Made by a program: the position numbers and the translations under genes
Virus record (IMG/VR): IMGVR_UViG_3300030107_001068
Span: 1-23,413 of that record
Source: a virus
DNA: 23,413 nucleotides
Strand: one strand, 5' to 3'
Notes under the pieces: model-generated
Databases searched by the model: none
What the model saw: the letters and a program-made list of their open reading frames with translations, nothing else
Told to the model about the DNA's origin: nothing
Shown here: piece by piece, positions 1 to 5,993 of the stretch
Layout of the letters: each line of letters begins with the position of its first letter
Numbering within the stretch: position 1 is the stretch's first letter

Positions 1-333
1 ATCACAACCAGGCATATTATAACCAAAGGCAATAGTGCCTCCTGTCATAGGTATCTGGACTAATCCTCTTTTTGATTTGTTTATATCAACTTGCTTCATA
101 GGATCATCGGATGCTCCGAAGTCCACTGTCTCATCAAGGAATGCTTTTCTACCTGAACCACTACCGATTGCTTGGTAGTTTACTCTGTTACCTCCTGACT
201 TTGCATAGTCGGAGAACCATCTACTGTATATCTTAGATGGAAAAGAAGCACCTGCTCCACTAAGTCTTGTTCGTGCTTCTGCACAACCAGGTACTAGGGT
301 AGCAAGTGCTGCTAATACGATAAGCCTTTTCAT
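1..333 (-). CDS. pstS: Phosphate-binding protein PstS, 5' part (runs off window)
   Basis: This is the first 111 codons of a periplasmic phosphate-binding protein of the PstS family, the substrate-binding part of the high-affinity phosphate ABC transporter. The gene runs off the left edge of the window. The start is ATG at 333, beginning MKRLIVLAALATLVPGCAEA, a signal peptide with a short basic n-region, a hydrophobic core and a Cys that is only an imperfect lipobox (Pro at -2). The mature start LSGAGASFPSKIYSRW is the hallmark PstS N-terminus, followed by NYQAIGSGSGRKAF and VDFGASDDPM, which in the family contribute to the phosphate site. pstS is a well-known auxiliary gene of marine cyanophages and can be induced through the host PhoBR system under phosphate stress. 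It lies downstream of hsp20 in the same direction, with a 46-base gap that holds promoter-like and Pho-box-like elements. Codons appear intact. The family call is secure. Confidence 0.93.
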   Translation of the reverse strand, partial: MKRLIVLAALATLVPGCAEARTRLSGAGASFPSKIYSRWFSDYAKSGGNRVNYQAIGSGSGRKAFLDETVDFGASDDPMKQVDINKSKRGLVQIPMTGGTIAFGYNMPGCD

Positions 334-349
334 TAGGATCCGCTTAAGG

Positions 350-365
350 GCTCTTTATATAGAGC
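350..365. repeat. Short inverted repeat between hsp20 and pstS
   Basis: The arms GCTCT (350-354) and AGAGC (361-365) are perfectly complementary around a six-base A/T loop. The loop contains TATATA on the minus strand, which could instead be a -10 element for pstS. No U-tract follows, so it is not a standard intrinsic terminator. It would sit at or just ahead of the 5' end of the pstS message. Confidence 0.35.
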
Positions 366-394
366 AGTTTAATCTGATCTTAATCTCCTGTCAA
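366..394 (-). promoter_or_regulatory. Putative pstS promoter with Pho-box-like direct repeats
   Basis: Two readings overlap here. Read as a sigma70 promoter on the minus strand, TTGACA (389-394), a 17-base spacer and TAAACT (366-371) precede pstS. Read as a PhoB/SphR site, the plus strand has two octamers, TTTAATCT (368-375) and CTTAATCT (379-386). Both fit the cyanobacterial Pho-box consensus PyTTAAPyPyT, spaced 11 bases apart (one helical turn); a weaker third unit may lie at 390-397. The octamers point away from pstS, which is the reverse of the usual orientation. The element overlaps the stop codon of hsp20. Phosphate-responsive control of pstS is expected from other cyanophages, but the exact binding site here is inferred. 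Confidence 0.5.
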
Positions 395-820
395 GTAATC
401 CTTACGGGTATGGTGTTCGGGAACTACTTTTCCCAATTCCACGGACAAGAGTCCGTCTTCAAATACGACCTGTCGAACTTCGCAATCCTCGCTGAGTTGC
501 CAAGAACGCTTGAATGAACGTTGTGCCAATCCCCTGTGCTGATATGTCGCATCTGTTTCCTTATCTTCCTTGATGCCTTCGACATGTAATTTTCCAAACT
601 CTGTGAAGACTTTGACCTCTTCTTTCTTGAAGCCTGCAAGTGCGACTTCCAATCTCGACTCATGATTATTCAATTGCACCAAATTATATGGTGGATAATT
701 AGTTTGGGATTCAGACTCCCAGAACCTATTTAGATAATCATCCATGCCAATGCCGTTACGAGTAATCTTCTCCATTAATTCTGGAAGATTTGCAGCATGG
801 TATCTTGCTAAATTTTGCAT
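380..820 (-). CDS. hsp20: Small heat shock protein Hsp20 (alpha-crystallin family)
   Basis: The product is a 146-residue small heat shock protein, an ATP-independent holdase; hsp20 is a near-universal gene of T4-like cyanophages. The N-terminal arm of about 50 residues is variable. The alpha-crystallin domain spans roughly residues 50-135, with the strand motif LEVALAGFKKEEVKV, the GLAQRSFKRSWQL segment that corresponds to the conserved R-x-F-x-R-x-x-x-L core, and the closing strands FEDGLLSVEL. The C-terminal I-x-I-type motif is not obvious. The ATG at 820 is preceded by a good ribosome site (AAAGGAG). The length is normal for the phage family. Upstream lies a 151-base divergent region shared with the first secreted gene. 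Its job is presumably to stabilise host or phage proteins during infection, which is inference. Confidence 0.95.
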   Translation of the reverse strand: MQNLARYHAANLPELMEKITRNGIGMDDYLNRFWESESQTNYPPYNLVQLNNHESRLEVALAGFKKEEVKVFTEFGKLHVEGIKEDKETDATYQHRGLAQRSFKRSWQLSEDCEVRQVVFEDGLLSVELGKVVPEHHTRKDYLTGD

Positions 821-872
821 AGTAGTTCTCCTTTAAAAGCGAGTGTAAATGGTGTCCCTGACGGCGACATTA

Positions 873-880
873 CTATTTAA
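873..880 (-). promoter_or_regulatory. Possible T4-type late promoter for hsp20
   Basis: On the minus strand the octamer reads TTAAATAG, about 53 bases upstream of the hsp20 start. It resembles the T4-like late promoter (TATAAATA; cyanophage variants differ) recognised by gp55-bound RNA polymerase. A short motif of this kind occurs easily by chance in A+T-rich DNA. The rest of the 821-971 divergent intergenic region shows no open gene. Confidence 0.25.
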
Positions 881-931
881 CCACATATAAAGTAAATATT
901 AAATGGGAGACTCCGAACCTTTTAGTGGGGT

Positions 932-949
932 TATAAACACCTATATAGT
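932..949 (+). promoter_or_regulatory. Possible promoter for the secreted-protein genes
   Basis: On the plus strand TATAAACA (932-939) differs from the T4 late octamer by one base, and TATAGT (944-949) is one base from a sigma70 -10 element. No good -35 is present 17 bases upstream of the latter (TTTAGT). Either could start transcription of the three plus-strand genes beginning at 972. It is weakly supported. Confidence 0.25.
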
Positions 950-971
950 CTAGGTAAAAGTATAGGCGGTT

Positions 972-1487
972 ATGAAAAGAATTCTTCCAATTATAATGAT
1001 GACTAGTCTGGGATCTTTTGTAGCACCAGTTAAAGCCGATTTGACACATAGACTGAGTTCCTCAACGCAACTGCAGGTTGACGCAGGATACACTCAGGTG
1101 TCTAGAGCAGCAAATTCTTATAGTACCAGTGGATCTGGTGTATCAACAACTATTACACCTTCTGGTGGTAGTGCAGCTAGTAATCTAGGTGGCATATCTG
1201 CTGTTAGTGCAGCAGGTGCAGCAACGTTTGCTCTTCCTGATGTAGCACAGACAACCCAAGGAAATGCATATAGTTTCACACAATCAGTATCAATGGGTGA
1301 CAGTATAGTTACTACTGCTGCTGATGTAGGTGATGTAAATGGATATAGTAATACAGTCTCGACTGCCCCTGGTACCGCAGGATCCTTGGCTGGAACCATC
1401 AGTTCTGCTGGTGCAATGGCGATAACAGCTGGTGGAGCTGGTACATCGGCTACTGGACAGTTCGTTACAGAGGTCACCATACGCTAG
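972..1487 (+). CDS. Exported Ser/Thr/Gly/Ala-rich protein of unknown function (1 of 3)
   Basis: The product is 171 residues with a clear Sec signal peptide: a basic start MKR, a hydrophobic stretch of about 15 residues and a probable cleavage after VKA (about residue 22). The mature protein is of low complexity, rich in Ser, Thr, Ala and Gly, with runs such as TSGSGVSTT and AGGAGTSATG, and contains no Cys. I see no catalytic motif. This composition suggests an extended beta-rich or fibrous secreted protein. Similar proteins occur, from memory, in other cyanomyoviruses, without known function. The ATG at 972 has a modest ribosome site (AGGCGG). It is the first of three co-directional genes with signal sequences. 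It might be a virion surface component or an exported host-modifying protein; neither can be decided here. Confidence 0.85.
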   Translation: MKRILPIIMMTSLGSFVAPVKADLTHRLSSSTQLQVDAGYTQVSRAANSYSTSGSGVSTTITPSGGSAASNLGGISAVSAAGAATFALPDVAQTTQGNAYSFTQSVSMGDSIVTTAADVGDVNGYSNTVSTAPGTAGSLAGTISSAGAMAITAGGAGTSATGQFVTEVTIR

Positions 1488-1498
1488 GGTGATATATA

Positions 1499-1975
1499 AT
1501 GAAACGAGTTGTCGTATTACTATGGCTTAGTCTATCTGGTTCTGCTGCAATGGCAGTTCCAGTGGTACCAAATTTCCAGCAGGGCTCTATGACGAGCCAT
1601 ACGGAAACTGAAAGCACAGTGACCGAGACAATAAATTCAATTGATTATAGGACAGGATGGGAATACACAGTGTCAGGGGTTGGAATCTCCAACGACGGAG
1701 AAGCACTAAATCCAAACGTGAATACATCAACAGTAACAGTAACTCCAAGTGCGTCAGCAACGTCAACAGCAGGAACAGCAGTAACAGGTTCAGTAACAAG
1801 TTCCTTCGACTCATTGGACTTCTCAAGCTCTCCAACGTTTACAATAACAGATCCAGGAGGGGCTTTTCAATTCGTACAATCATATCAAGGACCAGGTATG
1901 ACGAATCAGACAATAATACAAAGAGTCACCACCATAAAAAGCGTGACCGACACAACAAGTACGTTTACCCAGTAA
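1499..1975 (+). CDS. Exported Ser/Thr-rich protein of unknown function (2 of 3)
   Basis: The product is 158 residues and starts 11 bases after the previous stop, with GGTGAT as a ribosome site ahead of the ATG. A Sec signal peptide (MKRVVVLLWLSLSGSAAMA, cleavage near residue 19) is followed by a mature domain very rich in Ser and Thr, with repeated T-V-T-V-T and S-A-S-A-T stretches and no Cys. The pattern of alternating Thr and Val suggests beta strands. Function is unknown. Its 3' end is read in two frames: the open frame of the third secreted gene is already open here, from 1657, in the +1-relative frame. The alternative frame inside this gene is very basic and Ser/Asn-rich and looks like a shadow, so I treat the frame described here as the real one through to the stop at 1973. 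Confidence 0.82.
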   Translation: MKRVVVLLWLSLSGSAAMAVPVVPNFQQGSMTSHTETESTVTETINSIDYRTGWEYTVSGVGISNDGEALNPNVNTSTVTVTPSASATSTAGTAVTGSVTSSFDSLDFSSSPTFTITDPGGAFQFVQSYQGPGMTNQTIIQRVTTIKSVTDTTSTFTQ

Positions 1976-2910
1976 TTGCAACGGGTCTCGTTCTTAATTC
2001 ATTACTACCAATTAAAGCCTTAGCAGAAGGTGTTGGTGGTGTATCTGCTACTGCCAATCCTATCGCGAATAGTTCTGGCTCAGTAACGAACCAGGCAATA
2101 CAAGTTTTACAAGGTCCATACATAACTAACACCTACGGTGGTGGAGTCCAGTGTCAAGGTGCTACGTTTAATCTTACTCCCTATATCCAATTTGCTGATA
2201 GTAGAAAGGATCCTTGGGAGGATTTTTATAATGAACCGCAATATGATATGACTGACTTCACTGGTAGGACTACACAACAGACAGTGACAGTTAAAAACTA
2301 TCCTTGGGAGTCATGGTATGATACTAGGACTAAGGCAGATGGAACTAGATGGTTTGATGATGGTGATGATATGGATATTACTATTGATGTAGATGGTCCT
2401 GATGGTAAACCAGATAATCCAGGAGATGTTGTATGGCATAAACCTGTTCGTACTGATATGCGTGCCAACCAAAGCTTAAACTTAGGTTTATCTGCTACAC
2501 TATCAATACCATTAAATAGAAAATTCCAAAAGCAATGCCATGAGGCCGCGAATGCTCAGATAGCAATGCAGACTCAATTAATATCTAATAAAAGATTAGA
2601 CTTTGAGATCGCAAGATTAAAAAATTGTGGTGAACTCAAAAAACAAGGTATCATGTTCCATCCAGCATCACCATACTATGCTGTATGTGCTGACGTAGTT
2701 GTAACTTCACCTGGTGGACAGATCATTCCACACGAGCATCAGTTACCAAAACTTAAATTTGATGATCCTCAAAAGAGAGATTCTATTTCTTCTTCTTCAA
2801 CTTCTTCAGTGGAAGTAATCCCTTCTTCTCTCGATAACGGTCTGCCAACACTTCAGATCGGGACGGTCTCTGAGGGGTCTTCCCAAGAATCTTCTGAACC
2901 TTCCCAATAG
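1870..2910 (+). CDS. Exported protein of unknown function (3 of 3); start codon not evident
   Basis: The coding frame is clear from about 1950 to the stop at 2908. It contains a signal-peptide-like segment, KYVYPVIATGLVLNSLLPIK followed by ALA-EG, then conserved-looking sequence with SGSVTNQAIQVLQGPY, a middle part rich in Asp and aromatic residues, a helical segment ending RLKNCGELKKQG, the motif YYAVCADV, and a Ser-rich tail. The only ATG in this frame upstream of the signal is at 1657, which would add about 100 basic, Ser/Asn-rich residues overlapping gene 2; there is no GTG or TTG. I give the ATT at 1870 as a working start because AGGAGG lies at 1855-1860, nine bases upstream. Alternatives are a -1 slip at the A5 run (1936-1940) or a sequence error. 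The last 128 bases overlap the opposing gene. Function is unknown. Confidence 0.7.
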   Translation: MRTIISRTRYDESDNNTKSHHHKKRDRHNKYVYPVIATGLVLNSLLPIKALAEGVGGVSATANPIANSSGSVTNQAIQVLQGPYITNTYGGGVQCQGATFNLTPYIQFADSRKDPWEDFYNEPQYDMTDFTGRTTQQTVTVKNYPWESWYDTRTKADGTRWFDDGDDMDITIDVDGPDGKPDNPGDVVWHKPVRTDMRANQSLNLGLSATLSIPLNRKFQKQCHEAANAQIAMQTQLISNKRLDFEIARLKNCGELKKQGIMFHPASPYYAVCADVVVTSPGGQIIPHEHQLPKLKFDDPQKRDSISSSSTSSVEVIPSSLDNGLPTLQIGTVSEGSSQESSEPSQ

Positions 2911-3670
2911 CTTTCTTTATAACAGGTTTTACTACCTTAAGTAAAAGGTCTGCTATAGGTTTTGCTAATAGAGCAGAGGTTGTAGCAACAGCAGCTATAG
3001 TTGCAGTGGTAGATATGACTGGAATACTTGGGAGGAATTGTTCTACTGCTGGAACATCTGCCCATAAAGTAATACATTCAGTTTTATCAACACTTAATTT
3101 ATATCCAGTTACCTTTTCTGTACCTGCCTGATTTAAGTCTCCAATGCGTCTTGCATTATTAGGAGGACAATCAGGTTCTTTAGCAGTCTCTCCTGGTGTT
3201 ACAGGAGGTTCTGGAGTGTCTATATCAGGTGTAGGTGGTTCTCCAGTATCAATACCTCCTGCTTCTGGTTGGTCTTGAGTAATAGTTTGCCAAGTTAATT
3301 CTCTATAATCATAGTTGGGTGGTTCAAAGTAAGGCATACCACCATCACATAATACTACATTCTGTTTAGGATCATCATTTACTAATTGATTATTCTTATT
3401 CTTAGGATTCTTTGCATTCTCTTTGTGTACCTTGACACAACCAGGCATATCAACAATAGGAGTACCAATAATAGTTACTACTGGCAGATCAACAGGTACT
3501 GCTTGTGGAGGTTCTGACACCCATACTCTACGATCAGCAATCTGTCTAAGATTAATTTGTCTTACACCTTGGTCATAGACATTAACATTATTAGTCCTAA
3601 GAGATCTTATTATATGGATCCCTGAACTATTAGTCTGAATATTATTAATGTTGATATCATTGATAGGCAT
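2783..3670 (-). CDS. Conserved phage protein, proline-rich with C-terminal membrane segment; possible virion protein
   Basis: I do not recognise a defined family. The start ATG at 3670 (MPINDININN) lies one base beyond the stop of the upstream gene (3672), which fits coupled translation; an in-frame ATG at 3736 would add 22 residues that lie inside that gene and is less likely. The product is about 295 residues: an N-terminal region predicted to be mixed alpha/beta, with VPVDLPVVTIIGTPIVDMPG, a Pro/Glu/Thr-rich linker (GEPPTPDIDTPEPPVTPGE), a Cys-containing segment, a hydrophobic stretch from VISTTATIAAVATT through LLLKVV, and a very basic tail ending KKLKKKK. I believe similar proteins occur widely in cyanomyoviruses, where they may be structural. 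The 3' 128 bases overlap the convergent plus-strand gene. Confidence 0.8.
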   Translation of the reverse strand: MPINDININNIQTNSSGIHIIRSLRTNNVNVYDQGVRQINLRQIADRRVWVSEPPQAVPVDLPVVTIIGTPIVDMPGCVKVHKENAKNPKNKNNQLVNDDPKQNVVLCDGGMPYFEPPNYDYRELTWQTITQDQPEAGGIDTGEPPTPDIDTPEPPVTPGETAKEPDCPPNNARRIGDLNQAGTEKVTGYKLSVDKTECITLWADVPAVEQFLPSIPVISTTATIAAVATTSALLAKPIADLLLKVVKPVIKKAIGKVQKILGKTPQRPSRSEVLADRYREKKGLLPLKKLKKKK

Positions 3671-3671
3671 A

Positions 3672-3941
3672 TCATAAAGGTGGATACTCGGATTCAATGT
3701 TAAGTTCTTCTTTATTGCCTGGATCAAACTGTTCACACAATCGTGCTACTTGTTTTCTATCAAGACCTGCAAGTGCTCTACAATTATCTAAACACTTGTA
3801 AATACATTCTCTATCAGTTATAGGTGGTGCTATCTCCCACCCTTGCTCATCATAATACTTCTTACCTTCAGTAACTTGTGCTTCTACTGAAGCAAGATCA
3901 TGTCTTGCCTTAGAAGGATTGGAATAATTATGCTTGGTCAC
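3672..3941 (-). CDS. Hypothetical 89-residue protein
   Basis: The start is GTG at 3941, overlapping the preceding gene's stop as GTGA. The product (MTKHNYSNPS...) is soluble, with four Cys-containing positions in the second half (IYKCLDNCRALAG, RLCEQF) that could form disulfides or bind a metal, though the spacing fits no motif I can name. The C-terminus is acidic. It has no signal peptide or membrane span. It belongs to the five-gene run of unknown proteins at 2783-5145. Function is unknown. Confidence 0.75.
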   Translation of the reverse strand: MTKHNYSNPSKARHDLASVEAQVTEGKKYYDEQGWEIAPPITDRECIYKCLDNCRALAGLDRKQVARLCEQFDPGNKEELNIESEYPPL

Positions 3942-4198
3942 TTTTGAGGTATCACATTTTTATAATTTTTATTAGGTATCTTAAGACCTTTAACTGGACC
4001 AGATGATTCTGGCCAGTTTGCTTTTAATTGAAGATAGATTTCTTCTGCAACTATTTGTCTTATCTGTTCTATCCTTTCACTCTCTCTTCTTTCAGGACCG
4101 CCTTTATAGTTATCGAGGGCTTGATTACCCCCGACAAACGTACCAGTTCCTACGACTGCAGCAGCAGATCCATAGGTAGCAATCTTCTGGAGATCCAT
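3938..4198 (-). CDS. Hypothetical 86-residue protein with N-terminal hydrophobic segment
   Basis: The product begins MDLQKIATYGSAAAVVGTGTF. The hydrophobic, Gly/Ala-rich stretch at residues 8-23 could be a membrane anchor or uncleaved signal. It is followed by a charged helical part (RRESERIEQIRQIVAEE) and a basic tail. The ATG at 4198 overlaps the stop of the upstream gene by one base (TAATG), and the 3' end overlaps the next gene by four bases. Function is unknown; small anchored proteins in such runs may be lysis or envelope-associated, which is only a suggestion. Confidence 0.75.
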   Translation of the reverse strand: MDLQKIATYGSAAAVVGTGTFVGGNQALDNYKGGPERRESERIEQIRQIVAEEIYLQLKANWPESSGPVKGLKIPNKNYKNVIPQK

Positions 4199-4389
4199 TA
4201 CTTCTTCTTAGAACACTTATACTTTGCTACAGCAGCACCTAGTACAATAACTATAGCAGCTATACCAATACCAGTTCCCCATCCAATACCCTGCGGTTCT
4301 GGTTCAATAAGTTCCTGTAAAGCAGGAACTTCTTCTAACATTTTTGTTGCTTCCTTTGGTATCGGAAGATCTTTAATAATAGTTTCCAT
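4198..4389 (-). CDS. Small membrane protein, 63 residues
   Basis: The product has an acidic, Pro-containing N-terminal half (about residues 1-34) and one strong membrane span, roughly IGIAAIVIVLGAAVA, followed by the basic tail KYKCSKKK. By the positive-inside rule the tail would be cytoplasmic and the acidic half external. The ATG at 4389 lies close to the stop of the upstream gene (4392). Function is unknown. A single-span topology with a charged tail is compatible with a spanin- or holin-like accessory protein, but nothing specific supports that. Confidence 0.78.
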   Translation of the reverse strand: METIIKDLPIPKEATKMLEEVPALQELIEPEPQGIGWGTGIGIAAIVIVLGAAVAKYKCSKKK

Positions 4390-4391
4390 TT

Positions 4392-4667
4392 TTAAAAAGG
4401 TGATGATGGTGTAGGTAATGCTAATCCTGCTGAGTCAGGAGCAGATGCTTGATCACTAGGAGCAGCAAGATCAGGTGTTCCTATAGGAAGTGATCCTCCA
4501 CCCATACCGCCAAGACCTCCCAGAGATCCTGTAACAGCTTCCATAACTTGAGATTTAACTCCATCAATGATGGATGCCCTATTGAGATAAACGTATACCC
4601 CACTACCAACAACGGCAGTAGATACAACAGTAGACGCAATAGCAAGTACATTGATTACTTTTTGCAT
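4392..4667 (-). CDS. Membrane-anchored Gly/Pro-rich protein, unknown function
   Basis: I use the ATG at 4667 (MQKVINVLAIAS), four bases after the upstream stop, not the in-frame start at 4712, which would overlap that gene by 41 bases. The 91-residue product has an N-terminal hydrophobic segment (VINVLAIASTVVSTAVVGSGVYVYLNR), a short charged linker, a Gly/Leu-rich stretch (GSLGGLGGMGGGSLPIG) and a low-complexity Pro/Ser/Ala tail. This arrangement appears, from memory, in other cyanophages without known function. It is likely anchored in the inner membrane by its N-terminus. Confidence 0.75.
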   Translation of the reverse strand: MQKVINVLAIASTVVSTAVVGSGVYVYLNRASIIDGVKSQVMEAVTGSLGGLGGMGGGSLPIGTPDLAAPSDQASAPDSAGLALPTPSSPF

Positions 4668-4671
4668 GATT

Positions 4672-5145
4672 TTATAACTTATAAGGTTTATCGTCTTCGG
4701 TTGAGACACCAACTATTTTGAGAGGTGCTTGCTCAATACGAATAGTTTGAGTAGGACCAGCTTTCGCTATGATCGCTTCAATATCTTTTGCAGTAACAGG
4801 AGGTGTTCCATTACCATTACCGTTTCCATTACCATTCATCTTCATAGTACCATCTCCTTTCTTAGAAGCAGTCTGAATTCCGAAGCTAGCTAAAACTCCT
4901 GTAAAAACCGAAGCTATAAATGTAGGATCTATTTTTTGTTGTGGTACACCTGGTATGGCAACATAATTAAGAGTCAATATTCCACCGCTCCAGGCAAGAA
5001 CGGTAATGCGAACAGCTGTACTAATGATTGCTGCTTGTTCTTCAGCATCTGGTAGTAAAGCGGCTTTCGCTTTACCAAAGAATCCTTTCTTTTCTTCTTT
5101 GGGTTCTTCTTCTATAAGTTCCTCTTCTTTTACTTCTTCAGCCAT
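4672..5145 (-). CDS. Membrane protein with acidic N-terminus and Asn-Gly repeat
   Basis: The product is 157 residues. Residues 1-20 are strongly acidic (Glu-rich), then comes a basic segment, then two hydrophobic stretches, ISTAVRITVLAWSGGILTL (about 40-58) and FIASVFTGVLASFGI (about 75-90). A five-fold Asn-Gly run (NGNGNGNGNG) forms a flexible linker before a C-terminal domain of about 45 residues. Two spans with a short loop recall small phage holins, but the long tail is unusual and no lysin is seen next to it. Similar proteins seem common in cyanomyoviruses. The gap to regA upstream is 27 bases and includes a TATAAT at 5165-5170 without a good -35. Function is unknown. Confidence 0.78.
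   Translation of the reverse strand: MAEEVKEEELIEEEPKEEKKGFFGKAKAALLPDAEEQAAIISTAVRITVLAWSGGILTLNYVAIPGVPQQKIDPTFIASVFTGVLASFGIQTASKKGDGTMKMNGNGNGNGNGTPPVTAKDIEAIIAKAGPTQTIRIEQAPLKIVGVSTEDDKPYKL
4808..4837. repeat. Hexanucleotide tandem repeat (five units)
   Basis: Five imperfect copies of CCATTA lie head to tail (third and fifth units diverged). On the coding minus strand they encode the alternating Asn-Gly linker of the membrane protein at 4672-5145. Being in whole codons, gain or loss of units would keep the frame. Confidence 0.75.
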
Positions 5146-5172
5146 ATAACTTATGCAACTTCATATTATATA

Positions 5173-5598
5173 TCATTCTGAAGTCTGTCTTTTTTTACCT
5201 ATGTTATATTTGGACTCTAAGAACCATTGTTCTTTTTCTCTGTATGCGATAACTTTTATCTGACTAAGTGGGGCTGCATCTTTAATTGCATCCTCTTTGA
5301 CTATCTCAACTAATCCCCAATCAGATAAAAGTTTAATAATTCTATTACGTCTTTGAACATCATTCTCTGATAGGTTTGCCTTCTTACCATCCAGAGCAAA
5401 TAGTTCTTTAAAATGTACTATGTAATACTGTCCCTTCTTATGAAGGATGTGACATGATTGGTATAACTTCTTTTCTTTCCGAGATGCTACACCAATTCTT
5501 GTAAGAGTCTCACGAACTTTCAGGAAGTCGTCAGGTTCTTTCAAACTGACCTCCACCATATCATCTTTAGTCCACTGAACTTCCTTTAGTTCATTCAT
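5173..5598 (-). CDS. regA: RegA translational repressor
   Basis: The product is 141 residues and matches the T4 RegA protein closely by eye: VEVSLKEPDDFLKVRETLTR near residues 15-34, then KLYQSCHILHKKGQYYIVHFKE and LLSDWGLVEIV. RegA binds the ribosome-binding regions of early phage messages and represses translation, including those for the clamp, clamp loader and itself. It has about 13 extra residues before the T4 start. I keep the ATG at 5598 because GGGAGGT lies six bases upstream and the codon overlaps the gp62 stop (ATGA). It follows gp62, as in T4, where 44-62-regA is the standard order. Confidence 0.96.
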   Translation of the reverse strand: MNELKEVQWTKDDMVEVSLKEPDDFLKVRETLTRIGVASRKEKKLYQSCHILHKKGQYYIVHFKELFALDGKKANLSENDVQRRNRIIKLLSDWGLVEIVKEDAIKDAAPLSQIKVIAYREKEQWFLESKYNIGKKRQTSE

Positions 5599-5993
5599 TT
5601 CTTACCTCCCTTATTCAGTTTTGTTCTAATAAAATCTAGTTGTTGCGGAGATAAAATCCTCAAAGCCTGCTTTGCTTTTTCATTACTATAACCATAGTAT
5701 TGCTTAACAAGATCAAGATCATCTATCTTTTGTTTCTTACCCCAAGGAGAAAATCTCTTTCGGGGTCTCACGATATTTATAAGAAAATCATATTGTAATT
5801 TCCTATCAAGTCCTGAATAACGATTCATCTCGTTAGCATATGCTAGTGTATCAAGATGATGTGATAAACATTTGTTTATAACATACGCTGGATAATTCTT
5901 TTCCCAAGAGGGATCTTCATCCATTAAGTAATCTTTATTAAGATTAATAGAATTTAAATAATCTTTAAGAGGGTAGCGATCATCATAAGCCAT
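5595..5993 (-). CDS. gp62: Clamp loader small subunit gp62
   Basis: gp62 pairs with gp44 to form the sliding-clamp loader of T4-type replisomes; it has no ATPase site. The start chosen is ATG at 5993 (MAYDDRYPLKDYLNSINLNK), giving 132 residues. The frame is open further upstream to 6104, but that extension lies inside the preceding gene and reads as random sequence. Family features seen are the N-terminal PLKDYLNSIN, the central YPAYVINKCLSHHLDT-YANEMNRY, the LQYDFLINIVRPRKRFS block, and a C-terminal YYGYSNEKAKQALRIL helix. The start overlaps the end of the 62-residue gene by 11 bases; AGGTG lies upstream. The cyanophage form is much shorter than T4 gp62 (187 residues). The gene sits directly before regA as in T4. 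Confidence 0.9.
   Translation of the reverse strand: MAYDDRYPLKDYLNSINLNKDYLMDEDPSWEKNYPAYVINKCLSHHLDTLAYANEMNRYSGLDRKLQYDFLINIVRPRKRFSPWGKKQKIDDLDLVKQYYGYSNEKAKQALRILSPQQLDFIRTKLNKGGKK
5774..5781 (-). promoter_or_regulatory. Exact T4 late-promoter octamer inside gp62
   Basis: The minus strand reads TATAAATA, identical to the T4 late -10 octamer, about 180 bases upstream of regA and inside gp62 codons. It may be chance in A+T-rich sequence; late transcription of regA and the following membrane-protein genes would be a consequence if real. Confidence 0.22.

Noticed and set aside
1118-1480. 120-residue minus-strand open frame
   Set aside because: It is complementary to the low-complexity part of the first secreted gene, where such shadows are expected.
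1657-1869. N-terminal extension of the third secreted protein from ATG 1657
   Set aside because: It reads as basic, Ser/Asn-rich sequence typical of a shifted frame over gene 2, which has a signal peptide and sensible composition.
4028-4414. 128-residue plus-strand open frame
   Set aside because: It is antisense to two tightly packed minus-strand genes and has no ribosome site or recognisable protein.
5165-5170. TATAAT box ahead of the membrane-protein gene at 4672-5145
   Set aside because: There is no acceptable -35 at 16, 17 or 18 bases, so it is not counted as a promoter.
5155-5185. Inverted repeat ACTTCA/TGAAGT after regA
   Set aside because: Only six pairs with a 15-base A/T loop and no U-run; too weak for a terminator.
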